Positions 1 through 12,400 are shown, counted from the first letter of the stretch. The stretch: 64,000 nt of DNA from Beaufortia kweichowensis (GCA_019155185.1 CM032816.1:2953418-3017417), one strand, 5' to 3'. Numbers and translations: made by a program. The notes: generated by a model from the sequence alone, not told the origin.

Positions 1-1160
1 GACTATAGCTTAGGAAAATTCCTAAATGTGTGAATTCCATTATGGAAGGAATCTGAGGAGCATGAGATCTTATCTCTAATTGTTTTTCATGTAATCGTAT
101 TAGAGGATCCCTGAAATTAAACATCATTTGTAATTCTTCTTACCTGCGAGATGACAGTACTTTCCAGTTTTACAATTACTAGATGTCATTTGTGTTTGTT
201 TTTGGACGTGATATAAAAAGACCTAAAATAAAAATAATGTCAGCCGGTGTTGTACTGACAAACATTTTTTCATATATAGTTATGTTGAAACAAGCTTAGT
301 AATTAATTTGGTTATTAATTTCCCTATTTTAAAAAGAAGCGCATACAAATATATACAAATAACTAGTATATAAATACTATTATAGTGTTGTTTACTAATA
401 CTATTGTATTACTATTACTATTATAGTTTATGTTTTGTGCTCTCTTGTGCTCATTGCATGTTGTGTGTGTGAGTGTCTGTCTGAAGTGATGAACTGCATT
501 TGCTAAAGGATGGCACACATTGAGCCATCACTGTGCTCATTATTGTCTCATCAACGTCACAATGAAATATCTACCATTTACATCAAGAGCTATTGCATTA
601 AAACTCAGATGATTCAAATGCTAACGTCACATTTCTATTTCTATGTGACACGATGATCTATAAAACCGCCAGTGGTACATGTCCTCCACGCAACCCATCC
701 ATTCCCCCAGAAACAAGCCCGTTTGCTCCGAAGGCTGTAATTTTCAGGCAAGATGGCATGATTTGCGTGGTGTTTGGCAGTCATACAATAGAAGACACCT
801 GCGACAGGGACAGTGGCATTGCCCACGTCACTCTGCGTGTCTTTCCTGTGCCCCCTGTATCCCACATGTCGCAAACACCTGCTTGATCAGACATTAACAA
901 AACACATCATTTGTGTGAAAAGACACTTTTACACATACGTTTTGTGGTGATGGGGGGTTTGTGTTTGTTGTTTGCCCTAAACATGTGGTGATGGTTGATA
1001 ACAGCCCCTAGCATCTTCATTTGTTCCCCAGCAGGAGGTTGAGCAGCCGGCATTAGCTTTTACTATTTAGCCTTTGACTCGTGGGAGGGCGAATAAATGC
1101 AAGAGAGAAAACCAATTACAATTCGCTATGGACATTTTGTGACAGTTCTATAAACATGTA
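1..1160. other. gene-free upstream flank
   Basis: Mostly AT-rich DNA with no recognisable exon. Positions 640-900 are noticeably richer in G+C and are open in several frames on both strands (about 72-77 codons each). None of the translations resembles a protein I know, so the openness probably reflects base composition. It may be a conserved non-coding element, but this cannot be judged without alignment. Confidence 0.4.
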
Positions 1161-1625
1161 AAGAAATAGTTCACCATAAAATAAAATAAAAATGCTCACC
1201 TTTGTTCCATCCCAGATGTGTATGTTTTGTTTCCCTCAGTCAAACACAAAAAAAACACCTGTTGGTTTATACACATATCCTAAAACAAAATCCAAAATAC
1301 ATCCAAATGATTCCAGTGGGTTAATAAATGTCTTTTGAAGTGAAACAATACATTTGCAAGAGATAATTGATATTTTGAATAAATTGATCAAAATTGAAAG
1401 CAAAACGATCTTTAAATATGGCGATAAAGTCATTGGATGATTTGTGACTAGTTATTGATATTTCATCACCAAACACTATTTTGAGCTATATTTTAGGATC
1501 TATGCTTTTACTTTTTAAATATGTATATATGGTAAAGTAAATAAAAACTTAACAAAAGAAAGAAAGAAAGTTATACATCTGGGATGGCATGAGGTTAAAT
1601 TATGAGAGAATTTAACATTTTCTGT
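1161..1625. mobile_element. degenerate inverted-repeat MITE (CATCCCAGATGT family)
   Basis: The two ends are imperfect inverted copies. The left end reads AGTTCACC, then GCTCACC, then CATCCCAGATGTGTAT. The right end carries ATACATCTGGGATGGCATGAGGT, the same motifs reversed. I recognise this as a non-autonomous DNA element common in cyprinid genomes. The middle is diverged and has no coding capacity. The right tip is eroded, so the end is approximate. Related right halves occur near 51.87-52.08 kb and 63.29-63.54 kb. Confidence 0.7.
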
Positions 1626-1972
1626 AATCCTAACAATGTACTCTTAATTTCCTTGAAATAACTAAATCTGAAAATGTATCTGGTAAAAATTATTATTTAT
1701 AGCAGGGACAGAACATTTTTAGGCAAAACTTGAAATCTTAATTCTTCTATAATGTATTTATTAGCAATATATTGAGCCATCTGTTTATAATTTACTAAAG
1801 CTCAAACAAAAGAGCCGGAACATCACAAATATCAGTCTATTCACGATATAAAGATTCACTTTAAAAAAATAGAAATATACATGGATTATGGTACTTTGTA
1901 GGATTTCTGTGAATTAAAATGCAGAAGCAATAATACAACAAATAGGGGGGAGATGACTCCTAAAAAAAAACA

Positions 1973-2060
1973 TACAATAGTTATTTTATTTTAATTATAG
2001 GAATATGGACTGTTATGAATGTGACAATTCTGATAACAGCACTTTATCTGACTATGAAAA
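1973..2060 (+). repeat. dispersed repeat family A, copy 1
   Basis: Carries the block TAGTTATTTTATTT, then AATATGGACTGTTATG, GTGACAATTCT and GACTATGAAAAA. These blocks recur in the same order at 32946-33066 and 37345-37475, with a weaker copy at 6766-6850. No coding potential or terminal inverted repeats are apparent. The family is not one I can name. Confidence 0.6.
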
Positions 2061-2329
2061 ATCATGCTTTAAACATAAAAACATACTCTAAAAAAGTTAA
2101 AAGAGACCTCACATGGGTATTTAATCCACCAAATGTGGACACCAGAGTGACCAGTATGGTGAAAACCTTTGAAATGTTTTTTAATGGTACGTTGACATGG
2201 TTTACCATTTACAATTCCATTTGTAAAACTTACTCTGCATGTAAAATGCAACTAGTAAATTCACACAGGCAGTCTTGAGAGTGTATGAGATGCAGGACTT
2301 TTCTAGGGTCAGGTCAGGCAGTTCGCAGT

Positions 2330-3200
2330 AAGATCACATAAATACATTTGGCTCCATTGACTCCCTGATGTGATAAAGGCTGTAAACGCCCCGCAGCGCT
2401 GATGTCTGCGTGACCCTCGACTTTATTGGTCAGAGATGAGACTGAGATTGTGGCGGGCACATGTGTGTCCTCACATACCCACTATCCTCCAATCCTCTGT
2501 GCATATACAAATGGGAGTTGGGGGGCAAAGACTGTCTGCCCAATTTCTGTTTACTCGACTGAAATTGACGGATGTGAAAATCGAAGCAGTCTGGAAATCG
2601 TCTCGCCTCTTTGTACATCTAATGGTGGAATTGAATTGGACCGAAGTGGTCCAACAGGAGAGGCCGTATTATCGACACACACAGACCGTAGCATACGGAC
2701 CCGCCTGTCCGTGCATCCCCTGGTCTCTATTAGGTCCTCTTTACCCTAACTCTTCAGTAATGGCTTACCCAGGAGACTTGATGAGCGGCCGAGGCACTTG
2801 TGTGAGTTTAAGGGGTTGTCGTTGACTGGTGCCACAGCTGCACTCATTACAGAGAGGAAGTGGACGTTGTCAATGAGCGCGACGACATGCATTGCTCCCA
2901 CGTCACAGCCACAGTCTGCTATGTTTACCGAAATGGCATCGACCCGGCCTTATGATGCCGTCAGCTCTCCGGTCACGCAGCGTTTCAAAGGCAATTTACT
3001 CGCATCTGCTCCGCTAAGCAATTTCAGACATAACGTCTTATTTGTGTTGCTTTGTTTCACACATTTCATGACAGAGAAGCCTTTTATCAGCACATGTAAA
3101 CACCATCCTGCCCTCTGCCGTGGGATTGATCTCTCTTACCTTGTCATTTCTCACAATTTCTCAGTCACTCAAAACTCTACGAATGTCAGAAAGGACAGAG
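2330..3200. other. GC-richer unique segment, possible conserved non-coding DNA
   Basis: Base composition is clearly more balanced than the surroundings and no repeat motif is seen. Two overlapping + strand frames are open (2436-2825, 129 codons; 2798-3244, 148 codons). Neither has recognisable domains, a convincing start context or flanking splice sites. It could be a distal enhancer of th or an exon of an unrecognised transcript. Only cross-species alignment or RNA data would tell. Confidence 0.3.
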
Positions 3201-3477
3201 CACATATTTACCAAGAAGACCTAGTGTCCTTTAAGCAGGTATGATGCTAATATTTGAGCATTACAAATACATGTGAAAAACAGACAGTTGTGTTTAAAAT
3301 GTGCCAACACGGATGAAGTGTCACACAGATTTAAACAAATACATAGGTATTAAAGCTAGATTCATTTTTTTTTTTTTTTAAATACATAAACATTGGCATT
3401 TAAATCTTCTTACCTTACCCTGATTCGCAAAGGTAAGCTTGTTACAATAATTACAATAAAAGTTCAGCTGTCAGGAT

Positions 3478-3560
3478 TTAGTTTATGAAGTAACCTGTAA
3501 TTTTGTGTTTTAACAGAGATGGCGCTATAAAGGTAAAAGTTACGGATTGCAGCTTTAAAG
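3478..3560 (-). repeat. dispersed repeat family B, copy 1 (minus)
   Basis: Read on the minus strand it contains AAAGCTGCAATCCGTAAC, GCGCCATCTCTGTT and AAATTACAGGTTACTT. The same order is seen on the plus strand at 29970-30125 and, more diverged, at 34390-34580. This is an interspersed non-coding repeat, probably cyprinid-specific. Confidence 0.65.
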
Positions 3561-3689
3561 TCGTCATGAAATCAAAATGGACAATTAGAATATTTTTATG
3601 GAATATTGTAGTGATTTTATAAAAAAAATTATGCATGCTTTCTTTTGTTTTTAAAATTATGTGCCCACCTTGACTTGAAATGACTTTAT

Positions 3690-5140
3690 AAATAACAATA
3701 ACTTTTTTATTGATTTTTTTTGTTTATTGTTTATATAAAAATTTGTCAAATATTTATTTTTCTCGAGTCTTAGACTTTTTCATAAATATATCGGTTATCA
3801 TGATTAAATTACAAATTAACCAACTTGGCAACCACCCGGAGCACCATATGCTAACCGATTTTAGCTCGTTGATGCCTTACAATTTGCAGACACAATCTTT
3901 CATTTACAAGATCATTCTGAGGAAATTCTCATTTACATGAACTCACATAAGAGTTGATTTAACCAAAGCTCATGTTTATTTTTGAAATAACACAATATTT
4001 AATTTACTCATGAATCATGTAGCAATGCTACCTCCTCTCGCAATTCCATTGGCTGTCCATCTGTTGTAGTGTCTCCAACTGGTTGTCGTGTCTACAACAG
4101 GTTGTCACAGTTCCTTAACTATCAACTGGAACAACAAACACTGTTTGAAGGGTAACAAGGTGTAGTTTTGGTTAATTGAAGGTAAAAACCCAACCGTAAA
4201 ATTGATTCTCTCCGTGTCTGATCAAACATTTATACGGCTTGTGAACATGTAGAAAGGGTATTACAAGCTGATTTTTGTTATCATAAAGGACAGTTTTAGG
4301 GACTAACGGATGGAGATAAAGCAAAAGGAAACACTGTGTGTTCGGCGACTAGAAAATGTCAGAGTTTAATTAGGAGGTGCGTCTGTGGGGATAGAGCTTT
4401 CGTAATTATCACATCCAGTTTGGTCGTAGCCTGCGGCAGGGGCTACACATGGTGCCATTACGAAAGGTAAATTCAATAACACGCTCCCTCTCAGAGAAGA
4501 TTCTGGACTAATGGGGGGCAGTACTGCTGGACCAAAATATGCCCTCAGGTGAGAGCAACACAAGGTTTCTACGCTGATTCAAGTCACATGTTTTTTTTGT
4601 TGTCCAAAATGGTCAACATTGGTTCACTGATTTCAGCTTTGTATTATTTTGTAAATCAAATGTCAACAAAATGCTTCTTTGCTTCTTGCAGAACCCACCA
4701 GCATCCCAATTGGAAGGCGTTCTGAGTGGTTGTCAGGACGTTGGTATGAATATGTTTTAGGTGGTTGCTTGAACTACCTTTAAAACAAAAAACAAAAAGT
4801 ACCACAGTATTACAATGGTTTTTTTTTTAAATGATTGATATTTTCAATGATATCCTTTAACCTTATGTCTGTCATTGCACATATTGAGCACACATTTATA
4901 AATATAATTTTAGATATTTTATTTTTTATATTTATTTTTAGGTAGTCTGTTTTTTAAAATAACAATAATATTAACATTTTTTTAATCAATTTTATTTTTA
5001 TGAACATTTGTTAAATATTTATTCTTGAGTCCTAGACCTTTCCGTCAATATATATTTGTCATAATTCGATTTGAATTCAACTATGAAATTTTAAAGTGAA
5101 TAGTGAAATAGTGTTCATAAACGTGTACAGGTGTATTTTG
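3690..5140 (+). repeat. two copies of dispersed repeat family C
   Basis: Positions 3690-3800 and 4955-5135 share the order AACAATAA, TTTATTG, TTTGTYAAATATTTATTYT, GAGTCYTAGAC and, in the second copy, the tail GAAATTTTAAAGTGAATAGTGAAATA. The same tail recurs near 62030-62170 (plus) and in reverse near 35985-36110. The region between the two copies is AT-rich with no gene seen. At 4700-4770 there is a fragment of the GGTTGCT-type repeat also found at 12480-12570. Confidence 0.5.
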
Positions 5141-6427
5141 TTCAATAAAAGTCCCCTTTAATGTTTTTCTTCAGGACAGAAGACAGTATATCTGTCAGTT
5201 TATTGTCTTTCTATGCCATGAGATTGAAAGGGATTTCCATTTTGCCTGCAGTGTTTCTGTATTTGTCACAGCTCATCTGTCTGGTGTCTTTATGGCTGTG
5301 TGTTTGGAGGCTGTATGTCAGATATGATCAGGAACACAATATTGCTGAATCTTTGCAGGTCATGTACAATCATTCCTATTAAAAGACATTTACATCACAT
5401 ATGACCCATTGAGGTAACCAGTTGAATTGGTTTTTATATTACTATTACTTTGACTTAGTGGAAGACGTTTTTAAATGTGGCATATGGACATGAATAGCAC
5501 ATTAAATCATATGTCTTGTAGAGGAAATGTGCGCTATTGCTTTTTTAGCGATCATACTTATAGTCTCAGCTGGTGAACGATAAATTTATTTTGAAATTTA
5601 TTTTTATTCCCTCTCTTTATGAGTCTCGTCAAATATAATTTTTCACATGGGGTACATGCGCAGACTGGGTAGTAATTGAATCACAAAAATAGAAACATCT
5701 CATTCAAGTCTAAATGGAAAGTAATTACACAATACACATTACTGTATTGTCATGTTTTTAAACTGTGTTTCTACAAAGATTTGATGATGAAAACTTCATT
5801 ATCATTAAAGCCTCTTCGTCTCTTTATCATTAAAGTCTTTATTTTTTAAAAGATTGCACACACAATAAGACTGAACCAAAACCCACCTGTACAAAACAAA
5901 ACCATAAATAAGTAGAAATTTTACATTTCTAAAACAAGTTTTCATGCAATGAAGATCTTCACCTTCAGTGTTAAGAGTGCAACTGGAATATTAAGTCTAT
6001 GAATTGAAACTGAAAACTAAAGTAAGACCTTGAGTAATGAGAGTCAAAGAGCTTCATTATTTGCGAATGATGAGAAAATCTTACAGGCTTGAAACAACAC
6101 AAACCTGCGTGATCTACTTAATGAACTTAAATGAACAATTCAAGGCAAATATGGACCTCAATGTCCTTCTGCAGATTTCGACAGTCACGACACAAGCGCA
6201 TTCACTCGAATCACCTCAGACAAATTACATGTGCAAAAAGTGATGGAGGTGCACTTTAAATGATTAGCCGTTTTGCTTGGCAGCTGTATTTTGACACACT
6301 GAAGCGCAATTATGCCAACGGGTAATTACATCCACACTATACCCAGCAAAACCGATTAGCAGAACATAAGGTACAGATATGGTTTTCGTCATCAGATGTG
6401 GGATGCCAATGTTTATATATATATATA
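5140..6427. other. no gene seen
   Basis: AT-rich single-copy-looking DNA. Small open frames at 5161-5382 and 6037-6243 have no recognisable protein similarity and no splice context. Nothing else can be supported. Confidence 0.4.
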
Positions 6428-6429
6428 TA

Positions 6430-6651
6430 GACCATTTCACAAGATGTTAACAGCACTGGTCCAGAAGCACTTCCTGTCTCGTTTTTTTAACATTACACAA
6501 AAGTGAGAAATTTTGTACCACCAACAAAACATTTACAATGGACTCAAAATGTTTAACGAACATCTTTAAGATTTAATTACATGTGAAATACTAACAAACT
6601 GAAACAGGAAGTGCTTCTGGAACAGCGTTGTTTACATCTTTTGAAATGGTC
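6430..6651. mobile_element. MITE with about 50-bp terminal inverted repeats and TA flanks
   Basis: The left arm begins GACCATTTCACAAGATGT and continues to AGAAGCACTTCCTGT. The right arm is ACAGGAAGTGCTTCT, ending ACATCTTTTGAAATGGTC, which is the reverse complement with few mismatches. TA dinucleotides flank both tips, as expected for a TA-target element such as a Tc1/mariner-derived MITE. The 222-bp unit has no coding capacity. It lies about 2.7 kb upstream of the th promoter. Confidence 0.8.
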
Positions 6652-6859
6652 TATATGCATTTACCACTTCATATTCTTTAAAGCAGAGACACACCTGTTG
6701 CAATGTACAAAAAAGTTATAGGGTTTTTATCCGTCTTACAGAATGGAGATGTAAGAGATGACTATGATACAATAGTTATTTTATTTTCATGTGTCCAATA
6801 AAGGACAATATGGGCTGTTTTCATGATAGTTTTAACAGCTGTACATTAAAACTTCCTCT

Positions 6860-7450
6860 GCGAACGAGACAAACCCACCACACATGATATGTCGCCTGTG
6901 GGTCCCACGGACCTGATATACTACCCTGCCTGTGTCACCTTCACACATTATTGTCACAGCACTTGATTAAAACCATTCATTGTCATGGTTATTAAGTAAT
7001 ATAGTTGATTACATTTAATGCAATATTTATTTGTTGTCGCTCTCAATTTGTGCATCCAATGACCCCCGTCGAGATGAAAGGTAACATTCAATGAAGAAAG
7101 CAGGAAAGAATAAAGAATTGTGTGGGACGAAGAATAATCGGCCAGCTGTGAGCGTGCCGCAATTACACTGTCTGAAGTCTAACAATTATACCGCCGGCCC
7201 CTTCAGGAGAAGGCTACCGTCCAATCAATACGTAATTGTGATAATTGTTGTCCTCGTACCGGTGTGGGTTTCTCTGGAACGTGCAGAAAGGGGAGAAATA
7301 CGGACAAACAGCGAGCGATGAATGACTCGTGGTTCGAAACGGCATTTAGAACAAAGACGCTCAATTTGTCATGTGGGGAACAGGCTGTGCGTGATGAGTC
7401 AGCGCATCAGGTGGCTGATGGGTAACTGTCGATTTTCATACGTTTGCTTG
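6860..7450. other. GC-richer unique segment, possible regulatory element
   Basis: Non-repetitive DNA of balanced composition about 2-2.5 kb upstream of the th TATA box. It carries homeodomain-type TAATTG cores near 7230-7245 and a GATGAGTCAGC (AP-1/Maf-like) motif near 7394. The open frames at 7091-7321 and 7322-7510 do not resemble known proteins. The regulatory role is an inference from composition and position only. Confidence 0.3.
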
Positions 7451-7669
7451 ATATTGAATTATCGGTCATGTCAATTTTCATCTAAATTATGCTGTTTGAT
7501 GTGTATTTAGCAGTCCAAACTGAGAGCATGAAATATTTTTAAGAAAAAGGCTAAACAAATTTTTCATTTCACACTTTTACATTTATTTGTATGGGGCAAA
7601 ATGGCTGTCAAATTTATTATTCATTACTTGATAATTTTATCATCAAACTATTCTGTTCTTGTATTTAAA

Positions 7670-7810
7670 CTGGTATGGCACGAGCAACACCAAAGTCATG
7701 GGTTCGAGTCCCAGAGAATAAAATTTACTGATAAAATATCAAAAGCCTGAATTAGCTGTAAGTCACTTTAGGTGGAAGCTTCTCTCAAATGCAAAAAAGT
7801 CAATGCAAAC
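7670..7810 (+). mobile_element. tRNA-derived SINE fragment
   Basis: Has a box B-like GGGTTCGAGTCCCAG at about 7701-7715, preceded by GCAACACCAAAGTCAT. It ends with a degenerate GTAAGTCACTTTAGGTGGAAGC, which matches the GTAAGTCGCTTTGGATAAAAGC tail seen reversed at 44681-44735. This is the layout of a fish tRNA-derived SINE with the widely conserved core (V-SINE-like; the name is from memory). It is not a functional tRNA. Confidence 0.65.
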
Positions 7811-8934
7811 ATGACTTATTAAAAGGCTTAGTTGGTCTCTGAGATATAGAACTTTTGACAAATTAGACATAAATGCCCTTGAAATTTGTCATCACAATCC
7901 AGTTTCATCCTATGGAGAGAGCATTAGAGATCTTAAGAAGATTTCATCTGCAACCTAAAGAAAAAAACACAAAAAAATCTGTGTGCTTTGTTTTATAGTC
8001 TGTTTTATCTTTCGCTGTCGTCTGCCGCTCCCTGTGACAGACACTCTTTCAGTGCACAGCCCTGAGGCTACACAAGCACTCTTTAGCATTTCCACTGAGC
8101 TCACTGGAGACACAACCCCTCTGTGCCCGACCGGTTGCGCAGGCCACGATTGCTGTAATCTTTTTTAGCATCCCTGACCCTGCGGGCATGTTGAATTATG
8201 ACTTTAATTGTGTTAAACATCAAACTGTTCACGGCTGGAGGGAACATTTGATGCTCAGGTAGGGAAAGAAATTAAATTCTTTGAGTAAAATGTTAATGGG
8301 GTTTTGTTTTAAGCTGATAAAGTGACTTTTCCACAGTTGACTTCCACAGTTTTCTGTTATTCATGTATTAAGCTCCGGGCATACGACAATAACCTTTGAA
8401 ACATCTTTAGTTCAAGAGACCACTTTTGATGTCCAACCATATGATGTTACAAGTCATACTTTAAAAAATGGATAGTCCGGTTTCGGATGCTGATTGGTCC
8501 ATTCAGCATTCAAGCAACACTTAAATAGATTATATAATAATAGCTATGATGTAAAACACCTGTTCACCCACCTACTCGTGGCTCATCTGTTTCCTTTGCT
8601 GTCAGTTTAACAACATAAGAAATCAATGATCTCAATAAAGCAATCAATAATCAATCATATTTGGGAATCTGGTCTGTCCTTATGATATGATAATCAGACT
8701 ACATACAAATGGGAACACATTTTACCTCACAAGGAAAGTTTTCTTATCTATACAGTAACACTTACAGTAATACGATATCATTTTTGTTTGATAAACAGAG
8801 GATTGACTAAAACTAACATGTGATATTATACAGCAATTTATCTATTCAACAGGTTGCAGATTACGGTTTAAAGTAACCCATCTTTGACTGCTGTCACATA
8901 ACATAAATCTAAATGAAGACCCTCAGGGTGATCA

Positions 8935-9090
8935 GGTGATGTTTAGGGTCTGGGATGCTAAAACAAAGGTTGGGGTTCAATCCTATATAGGGATGACTCA
9001 CAATCTTGCTCTTTTATTAAGACCACAGGGCATGACAGAGACACTTTCAATCCAATTACTGTACTGTAAGTCACTGTGGAATAAAAAATA
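8935..9090 (+). mobile_element. degenerate tRNA-derived SINE copy
   Basis: Same architecture as the copy at 7670: a box B-like GGGGTTCAATCCTA near 8972, then a body, then the tail CTGTAAGTCACTGTGGAATAA near 9063-9085. It lies only about 280 bp upstream of the th CRE, so it bounds the proximal promoter. Confidence 0.6.
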
Positions 9091-9367
9091 AATAATTTGA
9101 TTAGATGAAACCTTCTGAAATATGTGAAAATTGTTACCACAACAACTTTATTCATTCTGTCAGTGGCGTGCTATTTGTGCTAAATATAAATAAATATAAA
9201 AGGAACCGAATGCAAATATCCTTGTGGCTAAGTGGTGTAACTCGTGAGACGCACACGCACTGAATGTGAACAGACAGTTACGCAGCAATATGAACCGAAT
9301 CATATTATGAACGAATGCGGCGCGAGAGGATTCAAGATGTTTGACGACGCAAAGGAGGGGATCGGTT

Positions 9368-9400
9368 TGACGTCAGTAAAGAGAAATTGCCCGTATAAAT
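9368..9400 (+). promoter_or_regulatory. th: th core promoter: CRE plus TATA box
   Basis: A perfect palindromic cAMP response element, TGACGTCA, lies at 9368-9375. A TATA box, TATAAAT, lies at 9394-9400, 26 bp downstream start to start. In mammals the TH promoter has a CRE just upstream of its TATA box that is needed for basal and cAMP-driven transcription, so the arrangement looks conserved. Transcription should start near 9420-9430, leaving a 5' UTR of about 60-70 nt before the ATG at 9489. Confidence 0.85.
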
Positions 9401-9488
9401 AAGAGAGAAAGACGAGTAGAGATGGAAGAAATTGGTCCGATATCCCAGGAGAGCATAAAAGACTTTAGAAAGCGATTATCATTTGAAT

Positions 9489-12400
9489 ATGCAGAACTCA
9501 AGCAGCTCCACATCATCCACAAAGAGCATCAGAAGAGCCGCGTCTGAACTCGAGCGCTCCGACTCCATCACCGTAAGACTTTCACTTTTTATATAACTAC
9601 ATTCGGCAGATAATAAATAGACACAGCCTTCTTTAGGATATTAAGATTTGTTTGAATTATTCTGTGCGTATTTGAAGTTTGGATACCATCTATCCCTTAA
9701 AAATATTAACCGTGTTTTGTATTACCGCATGTTTACAATGGTTAAACTCTGGTTACAATTTACAATTAATGGTTTTACTACAAATACAACCAAAAATACA
9801 ATGGTTACTATAGTTAAACCACGGTAAATTTTCGTAAGGCATACACATATACAAATGCAGTGGCCCGAATTTGTTTTTGGAAACTTTAACAACACTTTTT
9901 TATATGAGAAAATTATAGTTTTTTTAGATAATAATAATAATATATTTTTGTAAGATAATTATTTGTTTGCAATTAATGTCACATATAAAAAACACATATA
10001 TACACTTACAATAATCGTCTTCATATAGTTACAAGTTTGGATAAGGTGTCCAAATACTTTTTCAGGCCACTGCAGTAAATCTTCCCCTTCCTTGATGTCA
10101 CCCTATTAAAACAACTTAAACGGGAAACTGGATTCGTGACAACATTAAAGATGTATTAATCTGCGTAGTATATAATTTTACTGTAATTTCAGGTAATAAT
10201 ATAGCTAATTAATTAGTTAAACCTGACTTGTACTGCATGTTGTGTTTCCTGTGAGCCGCGGAACACCAAAGTACCCGTTTTTACGCACAGCGTTACGCAT
10301 AGTATTACGCACTGATCAGTACCGAAACGCGCTTATAAACCAGCTGTAAAACAGTGCATTTGTTTAAGTCTAAGCTATACGACAGGTTTACATAGACTGC
10401 ATTGAAGTTCTAATGCGCTTTTGGAGATGTAAATCACCTCCACCCGATGTCCGCAAGGTAAGCAGGGCTAAATCTATTACGCCAAGCATCGTACTAAAGA
10501 AGACAAGCACACCTTCTTAAACGTCGTGTGTTCTTGTTTTATTTCGAGCAGTCTCAGAAGTTTGTGGGAAGGCGTCAGAGTTTGATCGAGGATGCGCGGA
10601 AGGAGCGCGAGGCGGCGGCAGCGGCGGCGGAGGCAGCGGGACTCAGCGAGCAGATAGTGTTTGAAGAGAGCGATGGAAAGGCTTTGCTCAGTCTCTTCTT
10701 TTCTCTCAGGAGCTCCAAGAGTCCGGCGCTGTCACGCACTCTTAAGGTTTTTGAGGTAAGAATGATTAATTTTTCATGCAAAAGTCAAAAGCTACCAAAA
10801 TAGACTAGAAACTAAAAAATAACCGGAATACTATAATGAGATGGATTACAACAGGGAAAGGCAAATTCTAAAAATAACTAAATAAATATTATAAGCTGAA
10901 ATTAAAGTGATGAAAATGAAAGTACTTGTTGGTTTTATTTGGATTAGTTTTTATAAAATGATTCAGGAGTGTTACATATTATTCCAAATTAAATTTTATT
11001 AGCAATTACATTTATTTAAGTGTTTTTTTATTAGCTAGTCGTCGTGTAATCTGATGTTACTGTGAATATAAACAAATATTTTTTGCATAATAGTTAAAAA
11101 TATCTTTAATTTAGTGTATTCATATGTACTTAAATGATTATTTTTGTAGTTTTCTTAATAGTCTTTTTGTACATGTCACATATAATTGTGACACTATTGC
11201 TTCAAAATATATTTATTCTTTTAAACATTTGTTGATCTGATGTGTACTGTGATTGCTACAGACCTTTGAAGCCAAGATCCACCATCTCGAGACCAGACCA
11301 AGTCGAAAACCAAAGGATGGCTTAGAGGAGTTGGAATATTATGTTCAATGTGAAGTGCATCTGTCTGATGTCAGTACGCTGGTCAGCTCCCTGAAGAGAA
11401 GCGCGGAGGATGTCAAAACCACCAAAGAGGTTAAATGTACGTCTGTGGAGACATTGAAATGTTATACAATACTCCTTTTCTTTTTTAACATTGTTTTTGA
11501 TATCTTTGTCTTTCTTCAGTTCACTGGTTTCCCAGAAAAATTGCTGAACTGGATAAATGCCATCACCTTGTCACCAAATTCGACCCTGATTTGGATCAGG
11601 ATCATCCGGTAAGTGGCGGATTAGCTGCTTCTTCCTAATCATATAAAAATACCTTCATTATTTTTTTTGAAAATTGCAGGTTTTAAGAAAAGCTCCAAAA
11701 TGCTACAATAAATAATAAATAATAAATATATTTATATATAAGAAAACTAATCCAGATGTTTATAGTAACATATCGTGTATATATTGTACATCACAACGTA
11801 TATCAACAAGTTTGTAATGTTTAAAAGTCTTTTTTGCAGGGGTTCACAGACCCTGTTTACAGAAAAAGAAGGAAGATGATTGGTGACATTGCCTTTAAAT
11901 ACAGACAGTATGTTTACAGCAATACTTTTTACTTTTGCTTTTCTGGCTGCAGATATTTCATTGACACCTTTATCTTCTCAGGGGAGAGACGATTCCCAGA
12001 GTTGAGTACACAGAAGAGGAAATCGGAACATGGTGAGTTTAGTTTTGATGACGATAACACATGGTGAGTTTAGTTTTGATAACGATAACACATGGTGAGT
12101 TTAGTTTTGATAACGATAACACATATTCCTCCACATATCCTATAAAATGATCAATTCTCACCTGCAACTAAATGTGTGTCCATACAGGCGTGAGGTTTAC
12201 TCCACCCTCAGAGATCTGTACACGACCCATGCCTGCAGTGAACATTTAGAGGCTTTCCATTTACTGGAGAAACATTGTGGTTACAGCCCTGATAACATCC
12301 CTCAGCTTGAGGATGTGTCCCGCTTCCTTAAAGGTACTGATCTTATTATATAATCACCATAAACGACAAAATCTCTGTTGGTAAAGCGCTGTGATAGCAG

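Noticed and set aside
2436..3244. Two overlapping plus-strand frames (129 and 148 codons) as a gene upstream of th
   Set aside because: Different phases, no shared splice sites, no recognisable motifs. GC-richer composition explains the openness.
7670..7810. Functional tRNA gene
   Set aside because: Box B-like sequence is present but the arms do not pair and the SINE tail follows. The same holds for 12379-12450, 30755-30830 and 49470-49545.
12030..12122. The 31-bp repeat as extra th coding sequence
   Set aside because: Reading through adds a frame-shifting insert. Only the cut after 12032 restores the conserved Trp codon with exon 7.
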